Source of the DNA: Citrus sinensis | Taxonomy: Eukaryota > Streptophyta > Magnoliopsida > Sapindales > Rutaceae | DNA length: 64,000 nt | NCBI RefSeq assembly: GCF_022201045.2 | Contig: NC_068562.1 | Coordinates: forward strand, 1,860,001-1,924,000 | Reading direction: 5' to 3' | Shown here: one piece after another, positions 12,883 to 23,970 of the stretch | Layout of the letters: each line of letters opens with the position of its first letter | How positions within the stretch are numbered: position 1 is the stretch's first letter | Notes under the pieces: generated by a model | Databases searched by the model: none | Told to the model about the DNA's origin: nothing | The model's input: the letters and a program-made list of their open reading frames with translations, nothing else | Made by a program: the position numbers and the translations under genes

Positions 12883-14716
12883 ACTCTTTTTCATACCACG
12901 GATGCTCAGCACCAAAGCAGGACATGTGCATCAACAATAAGGGGCAAATTTAACCTAATACTATTCCAGAAAGCCTCCGCAGCCGACAGTGGTCTTCATA
13001 TATTATACGATTCATTTTGAAGGGGGTTTGACTCGTCAATATGATCGCTGACCAGGGGCATTATAGTAACAACAAGAAAAATGTTAGATGGAACGCTTCA
13101 ATTGCTGCTGTTGTCTTGGCTCGGGTCTTTCAATGGTCCACAATTAACACTTCCAGCCGAACACGGACGCTGGAGTCCTCCTACGCAACCATCCTTCCCT
13201 CAAATCCATCTCCTTTTTTCTACTTTTTATTTATTTTTTTAAGGGGAAAAAATTATCAATAAAGCTAGAATACACTAGCAGCTTTATCTCTCAATCAAAA
13301 AATTCAATTGTATTTTTTCCAAGTGCTTTAGTTAAATCTTTCAGATTTTGAGTAACCTTTTTTTTTCCTTCTACAAAACATACACACATATTAAAAAAAT
13401 AAAAAAAAAATCTTGCACTGCATAGTGACTATATTTGTCTCAATTCATCTTCCCAAATGAAGGTTCTCCATCTCCTTTTTTTTTTTTTTTTTTTTGGTCT
13501 CTCATTAGATCTCGTATCTCTTTGATTTTTGTCCAACCCACTAGCTGTCACTTCCATTCAATAATATTCAATTGCGTTCTTCTTTAATAATTTTAAAATT
13601 TATCTAACAGAGACATTTCAACGATATTTTTAATTTTTTAAGAAAAATAAAATAGAGTAATATATATATATATATATGCATGATAAGTATCTATTGGCCA
13701 AAAGAAAATTATTTGCTGCCTGGTGTAGTATTTATTTTCTCAGCGGTGCAGCGTATCAGTGTAGACTGAGAGGAACCTTCTAAACGAATTAATATTCTAA
13801 TTATTAATTTTAACAAGAACATGGTTATGTCACCAATATTTTGTTTGCCATTTAACCAGCTATCCATGTGAAAACCGTATATTCAGCCGGGAAAAAGAAA
13901 AAGAAAAAAAATGCAGAAAGTAATTAATGTTTGCTTTTTTTAATTAAATGATCATTAATGTTGCTTTAATACATTAATGATAAAAAAAACTGTACGATAG
14001 TTACAGTATAATGTACCTCAAAATTGAGAGATGGAGAATGTAAAGATGCTCTTTTCTTGTTGTCGCATTACCAGAGGCTCTAACTTTACATTATAATAAT
14101 GCTATCGTGCATACTTTATCACATCGCTTGTGCTTTTTCATCGAACCAATGCAGATTTAGAAAGTGTGATTAGAGTCAACTGAGACAGATTAGATAATCG
14201 GTCACTATCTTTAATTGCTCACAATAAGTCCCCACGTGGCATGCTTTGAGCAGATCACAAAACTGGTGTAGGTGCGTGGGCATTAGCTAACAAAGCGAGA
14301 TAATTAAGTGGGTTGGCTCGGTTTTAATGAAGTGGGTTAGCTAGGTTCCTTTATGTATCGTTGCACTTTGTTTGTCTTTTGCTTTCGTTTATAATTTATA
14401 GCTTTCAACGGCGAAATGGACGGAGACCCGAGACAATGGGGCCATGTTCGCAAATCTAACCCCTACTTCAATTGGTCACCCAACTCTCACCGCAGATTTC
14501 GGAGTTTTATATTTATAGTCATAGAGTTTGGTCAGCCACTGCACTGGAATTAAATATTATGCATGTCAACCAGTCATTAATTTAATTAAAATGTACCGAA
14601 TAGTATTCAGAAATTACTAGACTGCAGCCTGGCCTGCTCGAGACATTATATGAAGATTGAAAAAAAAAAGGGAAAAGAAGAGAAAAAGAAATGTTGGTTA
14701 TATATGGGGAGAAAAT

Positions 14717-14826
14717 TATGGTGCAACGGTGGTATGGTACCACTGTTAGATTCCACTAAATTTATTTATTCAAGTGAATCCAACGACTAAATACAACAGT
14801 GATACCGTATCACCGTTGTACCGTAA
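14717..14826. mobile_element. 110-bp foldback MITE, family C copy 1
   Basis: The ends are inverted repeats: TTATGGTGCAACGG on the left and TTACGGTACAACGG when the right end is read on the other strand. The segments just inside also pair (GTGGTATGGTACCACTG against CAGTGATACCGTATCAC), so most of the element can fold into a hairpin. The same structure and end sequence recur at 26884-27008. Confidence 0.6.
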
Positions 14827-15839
14827 CTGAACCCTATATATCGTTCTATTATGGAGATCCACTGAGTAGGGGTGGGCATAACACGGAGCACTGCGTCATT
14901 CTCTTTCAATTAAGATGTTTTCATGTGCGAAGATGTACCAATATGGTTGCGTAAAGCTATAATGTTTCGTGTCCACTTGTCATAATAGAATAGGTTCTTT
15001 CGTCTCACCTCGGTTTCAGCATTTTCCTAAAAGACCGTCAAAAGAAGCTTATGTTTGCCTTTCAATCAATTCCTTAGTCGTGTCCCTTCCGCCCACAAAT
15101 TTTGGATTTTGTTACGATCATATTGTTTTACACATAATTTATAAATCAAAAGTTAACAGTCATGGTTCATTTCTTAAAACGGTAATAGGGAGTGCGTTAA
15201 TTTAAGCAAGAGATGAAATGTGTGATTCTAATATTTTATTAGTACCAATAAAATAAATAATTAACAAAATGAGGAATTTGAAGTCAATCAAAGATTAATT
15301 TAGCTTCCATTCACATATCATTTAATTTAGTTGATAAAATTTCTTATCTGAAAAGAAAAAATATGTGATTTGAACTTCACTCAGAGTAGAAGAAATTGGT
15401 CCCATTAAATTATATAATAAATAAAATAAAATAAAAAACTTTTTTTGATAAAATATTATCGATATTCTATTTCTTCACGCAAAAAATAACAACTCAATAA
15501 TAAGATCAAATTGATGTGTTTTTCGTTATATATTGATAGGACAAAGAGCATATATATATTGTATAAATAACAAAAGTTAGAATTTAAGAAACTTCAATAA
15601 AAAATTTCGACGTCCGTATTAAATTAGAATGAATTATATATATATATGTACGTATGTATGTATGTATGAGCCGGAAATTCTACCAGAAGTAAGAATTTTA
15701 TTTTATTGGAAGGAAGAATTTTATTTAATAAGGGACAAAAGTCTATTCTGCACCGTACATAACACCTACCTCAAAGCACTAACACATGTGGACCCCACTT
15801 ATCACATCTTCTTTCTCTCTGCCCATTATTAAACGGTCA

Positions 15840-16420
15840 CGATGACAGCAAATTATGAGAGACAAAAAAGAGGCACTGTGACGGTGCCGTTTATGTAATT
15901 ATTGATCAAGTTTCTAATTACTATTAGAGAGACGTTTAGGAGGGATGATTAAGGAGATGGATCGGGCTGTCCACCAGCGGGCCAAAACGAGATCGTGAAA
16001 GCAAACGAAGAAGTTACGCGACCGCTTGATTGGCTGGCGGGTGGGTGATGGTACACGTGACAGGGAGTAGCCCAGGCGTGGCTGTCGTTCTTTGTGGGCC
16101 CGTGACAAAACCTAAGCGTCGGTGCTCGTGTCATGCATGATTGCCCTTAGGACCAAAGAGACCGTGAATGTCAATATGACATCTATCACTTTAAACATGA
16201 CAGATAGACGCCGTTAGACTCCATCACTACGTTTCCATCTGTGATTCGCTGAGGACTCGCGACGTTTAAGATTCTCTTCCGTTAACGTCGGTATGAAACT
16301 TTTCCGTTAGTCCTAGCTGTCGATTTTACCCTTTCAATCCCCAGCGGAATATCTCATCCACTTGGCATCCTGCTGAAGCGCCGTCAAGGAATTGTCTAAG
16401 CTAAGTGACGCTGTACTCTA
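15840..16420. other. GC-richer island without recognised exon
   Basis: The base composition is clearly less AT-rich than the surrounding DNA. It includes a CACGTG-containing motif (TACACGTGACAGG, near 16050) of the type bound by bZIP/bHLH factors. Open frames of about 60 codons exist on the minus strand, but they overlap one another and resemble no family I know. It could be a promoter, a non-coding transcript or a gene relic. Confidence 0.3.
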
Positions 16421-16514
16421 CAACTTTTAATAACAATTTTAACAAAAATTATAAAGATATTATTTAATTTTACCGTATAAAAAAGTACATAAAACTAATT
16501 TAATTTTTAAGTCA

Positions 16515-17058
16515 AGGTAATTTTTAAAAATCTCTCCTGAGGTTTTGGTTTGTTGCAAGTAGATGGTGAGAATTTGTTTATTTATAAAAAATCCTCTACC
16601 GTCAGTTAATTTTAACATTGACCGTTAGTTGATTGTACAAAGACAATATTGCCCTTAACAATAATTTGTAGACTGACATAACTAAAAAAAAACTAAAATT
16701 ATTGGCGCGAAAAGCACAAATCCTATTTTTTGACAATTTTATCCTTGTCAATTTCAAAGATTTACAATATCATAGATAAAGATTATGACTATTTCATTTT
16801 CAAATTTTTAATTTTATTTTTTTTATAGGAACTTTAAGGAAATATCAATAATTTAAAGAAGATTTTTTAAGTTTTTAATTTTATCCTTTTTGTAGGAACT
16901 TTAAAAACTATTGTTAAGGGTAATATTGTCTTTGCACAATCAACTAACGGTCAATGTTAAAATTAACTAACGGTAGAGGGTTTTTTACAAATAAATAAAT
17001 TCTCGCCATCTATTTGCAACAAGCTCAAACCTCAAGGGAGGTTTTTAAAAATTACCCT
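16515..17058. mobile_element. 544-bp foldback element with ~150-bp inverted arms
   Basis: The left arm (about 16515-16668) and right arm (about 16908-17058) are near-perfect inverted copies. Their ends read AGGTAATTTTTAAAAATC and, from the right on the other strand, AGGGTAATTTTTAAAAACC. Flanking 8-mers TTAAGTCA (16507-16514) and TCAAGTCA (17059-17066) differ at one base and are the likely target duplication. Long inverted arms plus an 8-9 bp duplication suggest a non-autonomous Mutator-like element. A transcript across it would form a hairpin of about 150 bp. Confidence 0.72.
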
Positions 17059-17610
17059 TCAAGTCATACTAATAAGAATTTTGCTCCCTTAAGTCAAAGT
17101 AAGATACATTCCCTCACACAATTTATTTGTGGGCTCTACTAAAATCTACCGTTAATGAGAGGGTTGTACCTTACATTTAATGTAAGGTAGCAGCTCTCTA
17201 ATAATAAATATTTATCAAATGACACTTAATAATCGATAAATTAATAACTTTTATTACATAAAATTCTTTTACAATCCAGAATGGGTTAATAGGCAAAATT
17301 AATAAGTGATAAATTAAGAAGATAATATTTAAAAAAAAAACTTATATAACAATAAATAAATTGGTTCCAACCATATCACTTTGCTAAAATTAAAAATATA
17401 ATTTTATTGTTACTTTTTTTAATTGAAATTTAAATCTATGTTGGATTTCATTTGTATTTTTTTATTATAATTAGAAGTTTTGGAGTTAAAATTCTACGGT
17501 TGTAATAAAAAATTATGAAATACTGTTGATGCTATGAATCCAAAATTATTGTATCATACAGTACAATAAATTTTTGGTTGATTAAATATATGTTAATTGA
17601 ATTGTAAATA

Positions 17611-17788
17611 CACTCAATTATAGACATCTCAAATTTCATTCTAAATAATGTATCATTCATTAAGTAATTGATAATTCTTTACAAAATTCAAGTGAATTCA
17701 TTATATTGTCTCGCCAATCAATTCATGAATGTCATATTATTTTATATGTCTTTTAAAATAGATAATTTAAGATGTATAACACAACTCA
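17611..17788. mobile_element. Decayed hAT-like MITE, family B copy 2
   Basis: The segment aligns by eye along its length with the MITE at 1975-2167 in the thioredoxin intron. Shared landmarks are ATAGACATC near the left end, GATAATTCTTTACAA in the middle, and the inverted counterpart near the right end. It is more diverged than copy 1, and no clean target duplication is visible. Borders are approximate. Confidence 0.5.
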
Positions 17789-20018
17789 TAAATTAATAGA
17801 TTATTAATTTATCAATTAATAAATATTATTTTTAATTAATAGGTTTTGTATAATCTCAATTTATAGAGACTATATTGTACTGTAATTTAAAAATCACGAC
17901 TGTTTAATTAAATAAAATTAAAATTAACCCATTTTTTTCTCTCATTTTTTCTCTTTTCTCATTGCCATTGATCTCGTCTCGTGCTGATTCTCTCCGCTCT
18001 CCGCTCGCATCGCCAGCGTAAAATGGGAAAACAAAAAGCTGATGCAAGTCAAAGGTGCTAAATCGACCACGTGGCCATGAACATGACATAGGATCCAATC
18101 CAACAAAGATTCCATTACCAAGTGCTCCTGCGTCTTGCACGTGATTTTAGGATATTACCCATTGCACGCTACTTCTTTGTGCGTGAAATAAACGAACTCA
18201 GCACAAACAGAAATACGGGAGGCTCAGACCACTGGTTAGGGTTTGGTTGGTGTGTTTTTACCAACGTCAAAAAGCATTTCAAGACAATTAAGGCGCTTTC
18301 CTTAAAATTTACTTTTTTTTACTTTTTGACTACAGAAGCTTTCCTTTCCTCTCTTTTCCTATTTTAAATTAATTTCTAAATTTTTATCATTAAAACTCAA
18401 ATAATAGATATAATCTTTCTTTTTTTATTTTTTTAAAAGGATGGACATATACACAATAGTTTATTTACAATATTATATAGATTTAGAACGTTAATAGTAT
18501 AAGTGTGCAAAATATTAAGACACATATATTTTATAATATCGATATAAAATATACATGCATACATACATGTTTATATATGTGTGTGTGCACGCGCGCGTGT
18601 ATATGTATGTATAAAACATTTAACATATATATAATATTTGTTAAATATATAGATCTTAAATGGGTTCCGTATCGGGTTTTAATTTTAATATTTTGACATG
18701 ATTATTAAATAGAACGTGTCTGAGTCGACCTAAATTTGACATAACACGAATACGACCCGATGATCCATTTTGCTGGCTCTACTTAAACATCGTAGAAATT
18801 GACATTGTTTCACTATTTGCACCCTAAAAACCAAATTTTGTGGGATAACTAATAAACCAAATGAATTTGTTATGATAACACTTTGTGATTCAAAGTCTCA
18901 AACCACACATTTTTATTTCCACAAGAACAAATAATCAATCATTTGTATTGGGGCCATGTGGAATTATGATCGGTCCCAAAAATTTGGAACTGATTCAAAC
19001 TTGAATCATCCTAAAAAATTCATTTAAGTTTTCAACTTTTTTTTTCCCAATTTTTAGAGAACCAAACCGAGTCAATTAAGTTCAATTCAAGTAGATTTTT
19101 GAGTATTTTTTGCTCACTCTGCTTTTTTTATTACTAAATATTGAAATGTTCATCAAAATGACTAGATACTATAAATGTGGATGCATCTTTATTGTGCGAA
19201 GTGTAAACTTTGCTTCTTTAATGCTCGATAGGGGTTAAAACCAAATTAGACGAATATTAATTCGATCGTGACATCACATTTGTTTAATGTAACAAATGAA
19301 AAGAATCCAAATATATAATACCAAGAGAATTATCAAAAACTTTAAAAAGTTGTGACTCATAGAATATTCAGATGTCTCTATGTATCCATTTGCCACATAA
19401 ATTATCCGTTAGAAAAGTAGAAAATGGAGGAGGACAGTTTTGAGTAGGTAAATATCCGTCGATAGATATAATGATTAACTAGCACATGTCTGTAATTACC
19501 GTTAAAGCCATGAAATTAATTAAGGACGTTGTACCAAAAAAAAAAAAAAACCCCCATAAAAGAAAAGCCATGAAAAGTGGAGGAATTTGATTCATCAAGA
19601 TTATTGGATGCCAATGCTTCATTACATAACGTAAGATAAAGATTTACTCATATAATGTACCTTTTATGCTCATGATTATCCATACGCGACGGGTGAGTTT
19701 CTTCACACTTTGGGGGCCAATGTGTTGGCTCTTTTTTTTTTTATCATTTTCAGTCTCAGGGTTCCATGGCATAATTATATCACAAAATCTTTTGCTTTTC
19801 TCCTCTTCGTCACCACTAGTTTCTCCCTTTTTCTTCCTTCAACCATACCACACCGATAAAGCAGATTGGATTCTGCAATCCTTTTGCTTTCTTTTCCTTT
19901 TTGAGGGACCATCACTCTTCCAATTCTCTAAATCCAAATGATTAACTTGAATAAAACCGTTGCTATAACGCCAATTTGCCGCCAATAATAACGGTAAACT
20001 AAAAAAAGTTTAATCATG

Positions 20019-20263
20019 TTGCATTTAAAATTGAGATTGGACAGCAGAAGCTTAAAAGTTATAGCACTAAAATATTTGTTAAATATTAACTATTGCATTT
20101 TGAAAGTTATGTTGATATAATTTTTTACTTATATCATAGAAAATTTATTATATTTTTAATAATCTTGTCAAAATTTATATTTATTATAAATTATCATAGA
20201 AAATTTATTTTTTTACAGTAATTATAATTTAAAAATTAAAGTATTCCAATATCAAATAAGACC
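20019..20263. mobile_element. Short AT-rich MITE, family A copy 2
   Basis: This is the inverse-orientation relative of the element at 484-736. On the minus strand the shared tract reads AAGTAAAAAATTATATCAAC and continues with a similar AT-rich sequence. The outer ends are GGTCTTATTTGATATTGG (minus strand, from 20263) and TTGCATTTAAAATTGAG (from 20019). Borders are approximate. Confidence 0.42.
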
Positions 20264-21500
20264 TTAATTAATTTGTGCCATTACAGGTTATGACAGCAGA
20301 CGGTACTTGCCTGCCATTTTGAGGGCCTTGCTAAAAGCAATTTAAGAAAATGTGTCCGGGTTTTTCTTTTTCATTTTCTTTAAGCCTAAATTAGTATCTG
20401 ATTGTTTCGGAGTACTTCAATTCATAGTTATATCAAGTCGACTCGAACGTTTGAAAGCAGAAGAGTTACATTAAATTCTGATAAAACTCATTGGTTTCAT
20501 TTAATAACAGGAAGAAATGCCTCATCGCTAAGAAATAAAACTGATAGTTCATTCGAATAATCACTTTAACCAATAAAACCAAAAATCAGATCATCTTTTT
20601 TAATGTCCTGCTTAACTAGGCGGATTAAGAGCCCTGACATAATTCTGTTTAATTTTGTTATTTAAAAGGTTAACATAATTTCGCCCGTCATATAAGATTG
20701 TCCTGGTCTAGCTCCCTGATATATATCACCATGTTCTGGGTTATGTTTCTTTTGTAAATTGTAATCCAAAAGGTTAGCACCCAGAAACAAAAGGAATTGA
20801 AATATTGACTGATGCATCCCAGAATTAGTAATATAAAATTTAATTAGATGAATCACACAATGATTTAGCATGAAACAATTGTCTAATTACTCGCAACATT
20901 GATTTAGGTCACATGTAAATAGCTCTAACTTCAGAACTAAGCAAGAAACAATAATTAGTTGTTCCATGCTCTAATCATAATGTGTTGTTTTGGTAAATTT
21001 ATTTGGATAACTGCATGTGTGGGGATCTATCAATTCAAATGTAATCAAATATCCGTCGGCATGCATTCTTCTTAAATTTGTTCGTATAAGCAAGCTCGAC
21101 GGCACTTATTATGGAGGCAAAAGTCATTGCACGTTTGTGGTTGAATTTATAATTTTTGTGGTTGATCTATCAAAATTTATTCACCATTAACTAAACCTAA
21201 AGTTTAAGGTTTGATTTTAACCAAGAGATAGTTGAATTGGTAAATACACCATACATATAATGTCATTTGCATAAGATCTATACTATTCTTATATTTTACA
21301 TTACTTATTAACGTATATAAATGTTCAGGTTTTTTATCTCCTACTATAGTTATTAATCAGAATTTCTAATCATATAGTAATTAAAACATTTGACAATCAT
21401 TGTTTAATAAGATATGAGAACCTAGCGCAAGCGGATAATTCAATTAGTTTGCCAAATAACAAAGTTATAACAACATTTTCACTTTTTAGTGAGTTGAATA

Positions 21501-21504
<4 letters not shown>

Positions 21505-21533
<29 letters not shown>
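21505..21533. repeat. (TTA)n microsatellite
   Basis: A run of about nine ATT/TTA trinucleotides. Approximate borders. Confidence 0.8.
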
Positions 21534-21534
<1 letters not shown>

Positions 21535-22301
21535 TTTCACTTTTGTCTATTTTGTTTTGGAGTTTACGCGATACTTTTTTTATTCTTTTTACAGCTCTTA
21601 TTGCTGATTTCCAAAGATGTGCTTATTCGTACTTGAATATTTGTCACTGCATTCATTCAGATTATGCTTCAAGATTGTGAAGAAAAGAATCTCTTGGTGG
21701 TTGATCATTTGATTCATTACATTGGACATCTTCATCGACAGACAATCTTTTACGAGCAACATTGTCAGAAGGCGATCATGCAAAAGATTTGTCCCGAAAA
21801 CTTGAACCTTCCTCCAAGAGTTGGCCTATGATTTTCTTTTGCATTTAATTTGTTTCTCTTCCTCATTTCTCAAAAGTCAAATCTATGAAACTCACTGCAA
21901 CTTTTTTTGCCTACCAAAGCGCTTTTCATCCATTTTTCTTCTCAAGCTATTCTTTTAATCTCTCATTTTCAAGATGGTTGACGAGGAGGGTATCAAGGAT
22001 TTTGTTTGATGACGAAGAAGTAGTGGAAGACGGCCGAAGGCCTTCAAATAAAAAGCGGGCTGATGTAACAAACTGATTGGTCAAATTAAAATGAAGCCCC
22101 AGCCCATCAGAGTCGGCCCAATATTCATTTTCCCTATCTTCAAACCTTTTAGCCGTGCAAAAGCCGTTATTAATATCCCAACATTTTGGCGCCAAACTGT
22201 TGGGGAAAGTCGATAATTTGTCTCACAATCTCTATCGATCTCTGGTAGGTCGTGCGTGCATTCAAAATCGTACTTGAAAAACTTTTGACGTTGTGAAGTG
22301 T

Positions 22302-22349
22302 ATGAAAATTCGATGCTTCGCAAGACAAGATCAACTCCACTGTCTCTGA
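22302..22349 (+). other. Short upstream ORF overlapping the DIM1B start
   Basis: An ATG at 22302, 11 bases before the inferred start and in another frame, opens a 15-codon reading frame that ends at a TGA inside the main coding sequence. If the mRNA begins upstream of 22302, scanning ribosomes would meet this ATG first. Its context (GTGTATGA) is weak. Confidence 0.35.
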
Positions 22350-23604
22350 CTCGATTCATTTACCTTTACCAGCAGCAACGAGCTGTCAGACAACTTGGTA
22401 CAAAGCCAAGTAATCGATGCACTCACAAAAACAAAGACGATGACAAAAAGATCCATAGCCCAATTAAACATCAAGAAGATTACATATTTTTCCACAAAAG
22501 CAAGGGCCAACACATCCTCACCAACCAACGAGTCCTCGACTCTATTGTTCGAAAATCTAGCATTAACCCAGACGACACCGTCTTAGAAATCGGACCCGGT
22601 ACCGGAAATCTCACTCTCAAGCTTCTTGAAGTTTCCAAAAAGGTTCACGCAATTGAAATCGACGAGAGAATGGTTGAAATTCTCAACAGACGGGCAGCTG
22701 ATAGCGGGTTTCATGATCGGCTCAATGTAAGTTAACCATTCGATGTATTGCCTCACAGAAAATCACGAGCTATTAAAGTAGATGTTCTTTTTTATTGTAT
22801 ACACATTGGATATTGCAGGTTATAAGTAAAGATGCATTGAAGACCGAGTTTCCCCAATTTGATCTTGTCGTGGCGAACATTCCTTATGGAATATCTTCTC
22901 CTCTTGTGGCTAAATTAGTGTATGGAACGAAGTCGTTTAGGAGCGCGACGCTTCTTCTTCAAAAGGAGTTTGCAAGGAGGTTGTTGGCGAGTCCTGGTGA
23001 CTCTGAGTTTAACAGATTGGCTGTGAATGTTAAGTTGGTGGCTGATGTGGAGTTTGTTATGGATGTAAGCAAGAGGGACTTTCTTCCTTGCCCGAAAGTT
23101 GATTCATCTGTTGTAATAATCAGGCCAAAAGCTGAAATACCGGATGTGAATCTTGATGAATGGCGGGCTTTTACTAGGACTTGTTTTAGCAAGAAAAACA
23201 AAACACTTGGCGCGACGTTTAAGCAGAAGAAGAAAGTGATCGAGCTCTTGAGATTGTCCAAACAGAAGGGTCCGAATAACGAAAATTTTGTAAGTGATGA
23301 TGGTTGTCATTCTGGGGAAGATGACGATGATGAGGAGGCGAGTGGTGTTGACGACTTGTGTTCATCTTCTTGCTCAGAAATGGAAATGAGCTTGTTTAAG
23401 GAAAAGATTATCCAGGTTCTAAAATCTGCGGCGTTTGAGGATAAGAGGCCTTGCAAGCTGTCTAACGAGGAGTTGCTGCATTTGCTTTCCTTGTTTAATC
23501 AAGTTGGAATTTACTTTCACGACAAAACAGTGCCAAATAATGCGGACGATGCAGCTGCTGCTGCTGCTGCATACAGTTCACAGCAACAGTTTCCTTTTGT
23601 TTAA
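22313..23604 (+). CDS. DIM1B: rRNA adenine dimethyltransferase (KsgA/Dim1 family), DIM1B-like, 399 aa
   Basis: S-adenosylmethionine-dependent enzyme of the KsgA/Dim1 family, which dimethylates two adjacent adenines at the 3' end of small-subunit rRNA. Exons are 22313-22726 and 22819-23604. The SAM-binding motif LEIGPGTG lies at residues 91-98, and the catalytic NIPY motif at 158-161. The first ~45 residues are basic, Ser/Thr/Gln-rich and poor in acids, as in a mitochondrial presequence. With the KSKGQHILTN start of the catalytic domain, this fits the plant mitochondrial paralogue DIM1B better than the nucleolar DIM1A. The C-terminal part has an acidic insert (GEDDDDEEASG) and a seven-alanine tract near the end, neither typical of the family core. 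The ATG at 22313 is chosen because it begins the presequence. Confidence 0.9.
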
Positions 23605-23884
23605 CTTTTCTTTCGTTAGTCTTATTTGATCAAAGTTTTGAAGCGAACAAAATATTTATTCTTATCTAAGTAGTGAATGAAAGGTGGAAGTAAAAATGCT
23701 TTGGTGAGTGTTATGTGCATGTTGATTACTAACATCCCTCACTCTACGAAATTAGTGAACTGATTGGTGCACTATGTTATGGAGAAATTTCTTAAAGATT
23801 CACGGTTAGGAGATTTGACCGCGGTTTTTGTTGTTGGGATGTTAGTATTATAATAAATTATTGATAAATTTGAAATTCAAAATT

Positions 23885-23957
23885 GACTCCATGGCCCAAT
23901 GGATAAGGCGCTGGTCTACGGAACCAGAGATTCTGGGTTCGATCCCCAGTGGAGTCG
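23885..23957 (+). tRNA. tRNA-Arg (anticodon ACG)
   Basis: A 73-base cloverleaf without intron. The acceptor stem GACTCCA pairs with TGGAGTC, and G is the discriminator base. The anticodon stem CTGGT/ACCAG encloses loop CTACGGA with anticodon ACG at 23918-23920 (inosine at position 34 reads CGU, CGC and CGA). The T stem CTGGG/CCCAG encloses TTCGATC. A T-run just downstream (from 23959) is a normal RNA polymerase III terminator. It sits 280 bases beyond the DIM1B stop codon on the same strand. Confidence 0.96.
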
Positions 23958-23958
23958 A

Positions 23959-23970
23959 TTTTTTTTTTTT
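23959..23970 (+). terminator. RNA polymerase III T-run terminator
   Basis: A run of about eleven T directly after the tRNA-Arg gene, sufficient for Pol III termination. Confidence 0.8.

Larger units (their letters stand above)
12335..22312. other. Ten-kilobase gene-poor region
   Basis: No protein gene was recognised here. The region holds simple AT repeats near 12860-12882 and 13660-13677, a (TTA)n tract near 21505-21533, and the MITEs listed separately at 14717-14826, 16515-17058, 17611-17788 and 20019-20263. A stretch of higher GC content at about 15840-16420 stands out but has no convincing exon. About 21600-21835 (minus strand) shows short codon-like stretches without a family match. The last few hundred bases are presumably the promoter and 5' UTR of the DIM1B-like gene. 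Confidence 0.5.

Noticed and set aside
15914-16134. Two overlapping ~60-codon minus-strand frames in the GC-rich island
   Set aside because: Both are open because of local composition; neither resembles a known protein, and they cannot both be coding.
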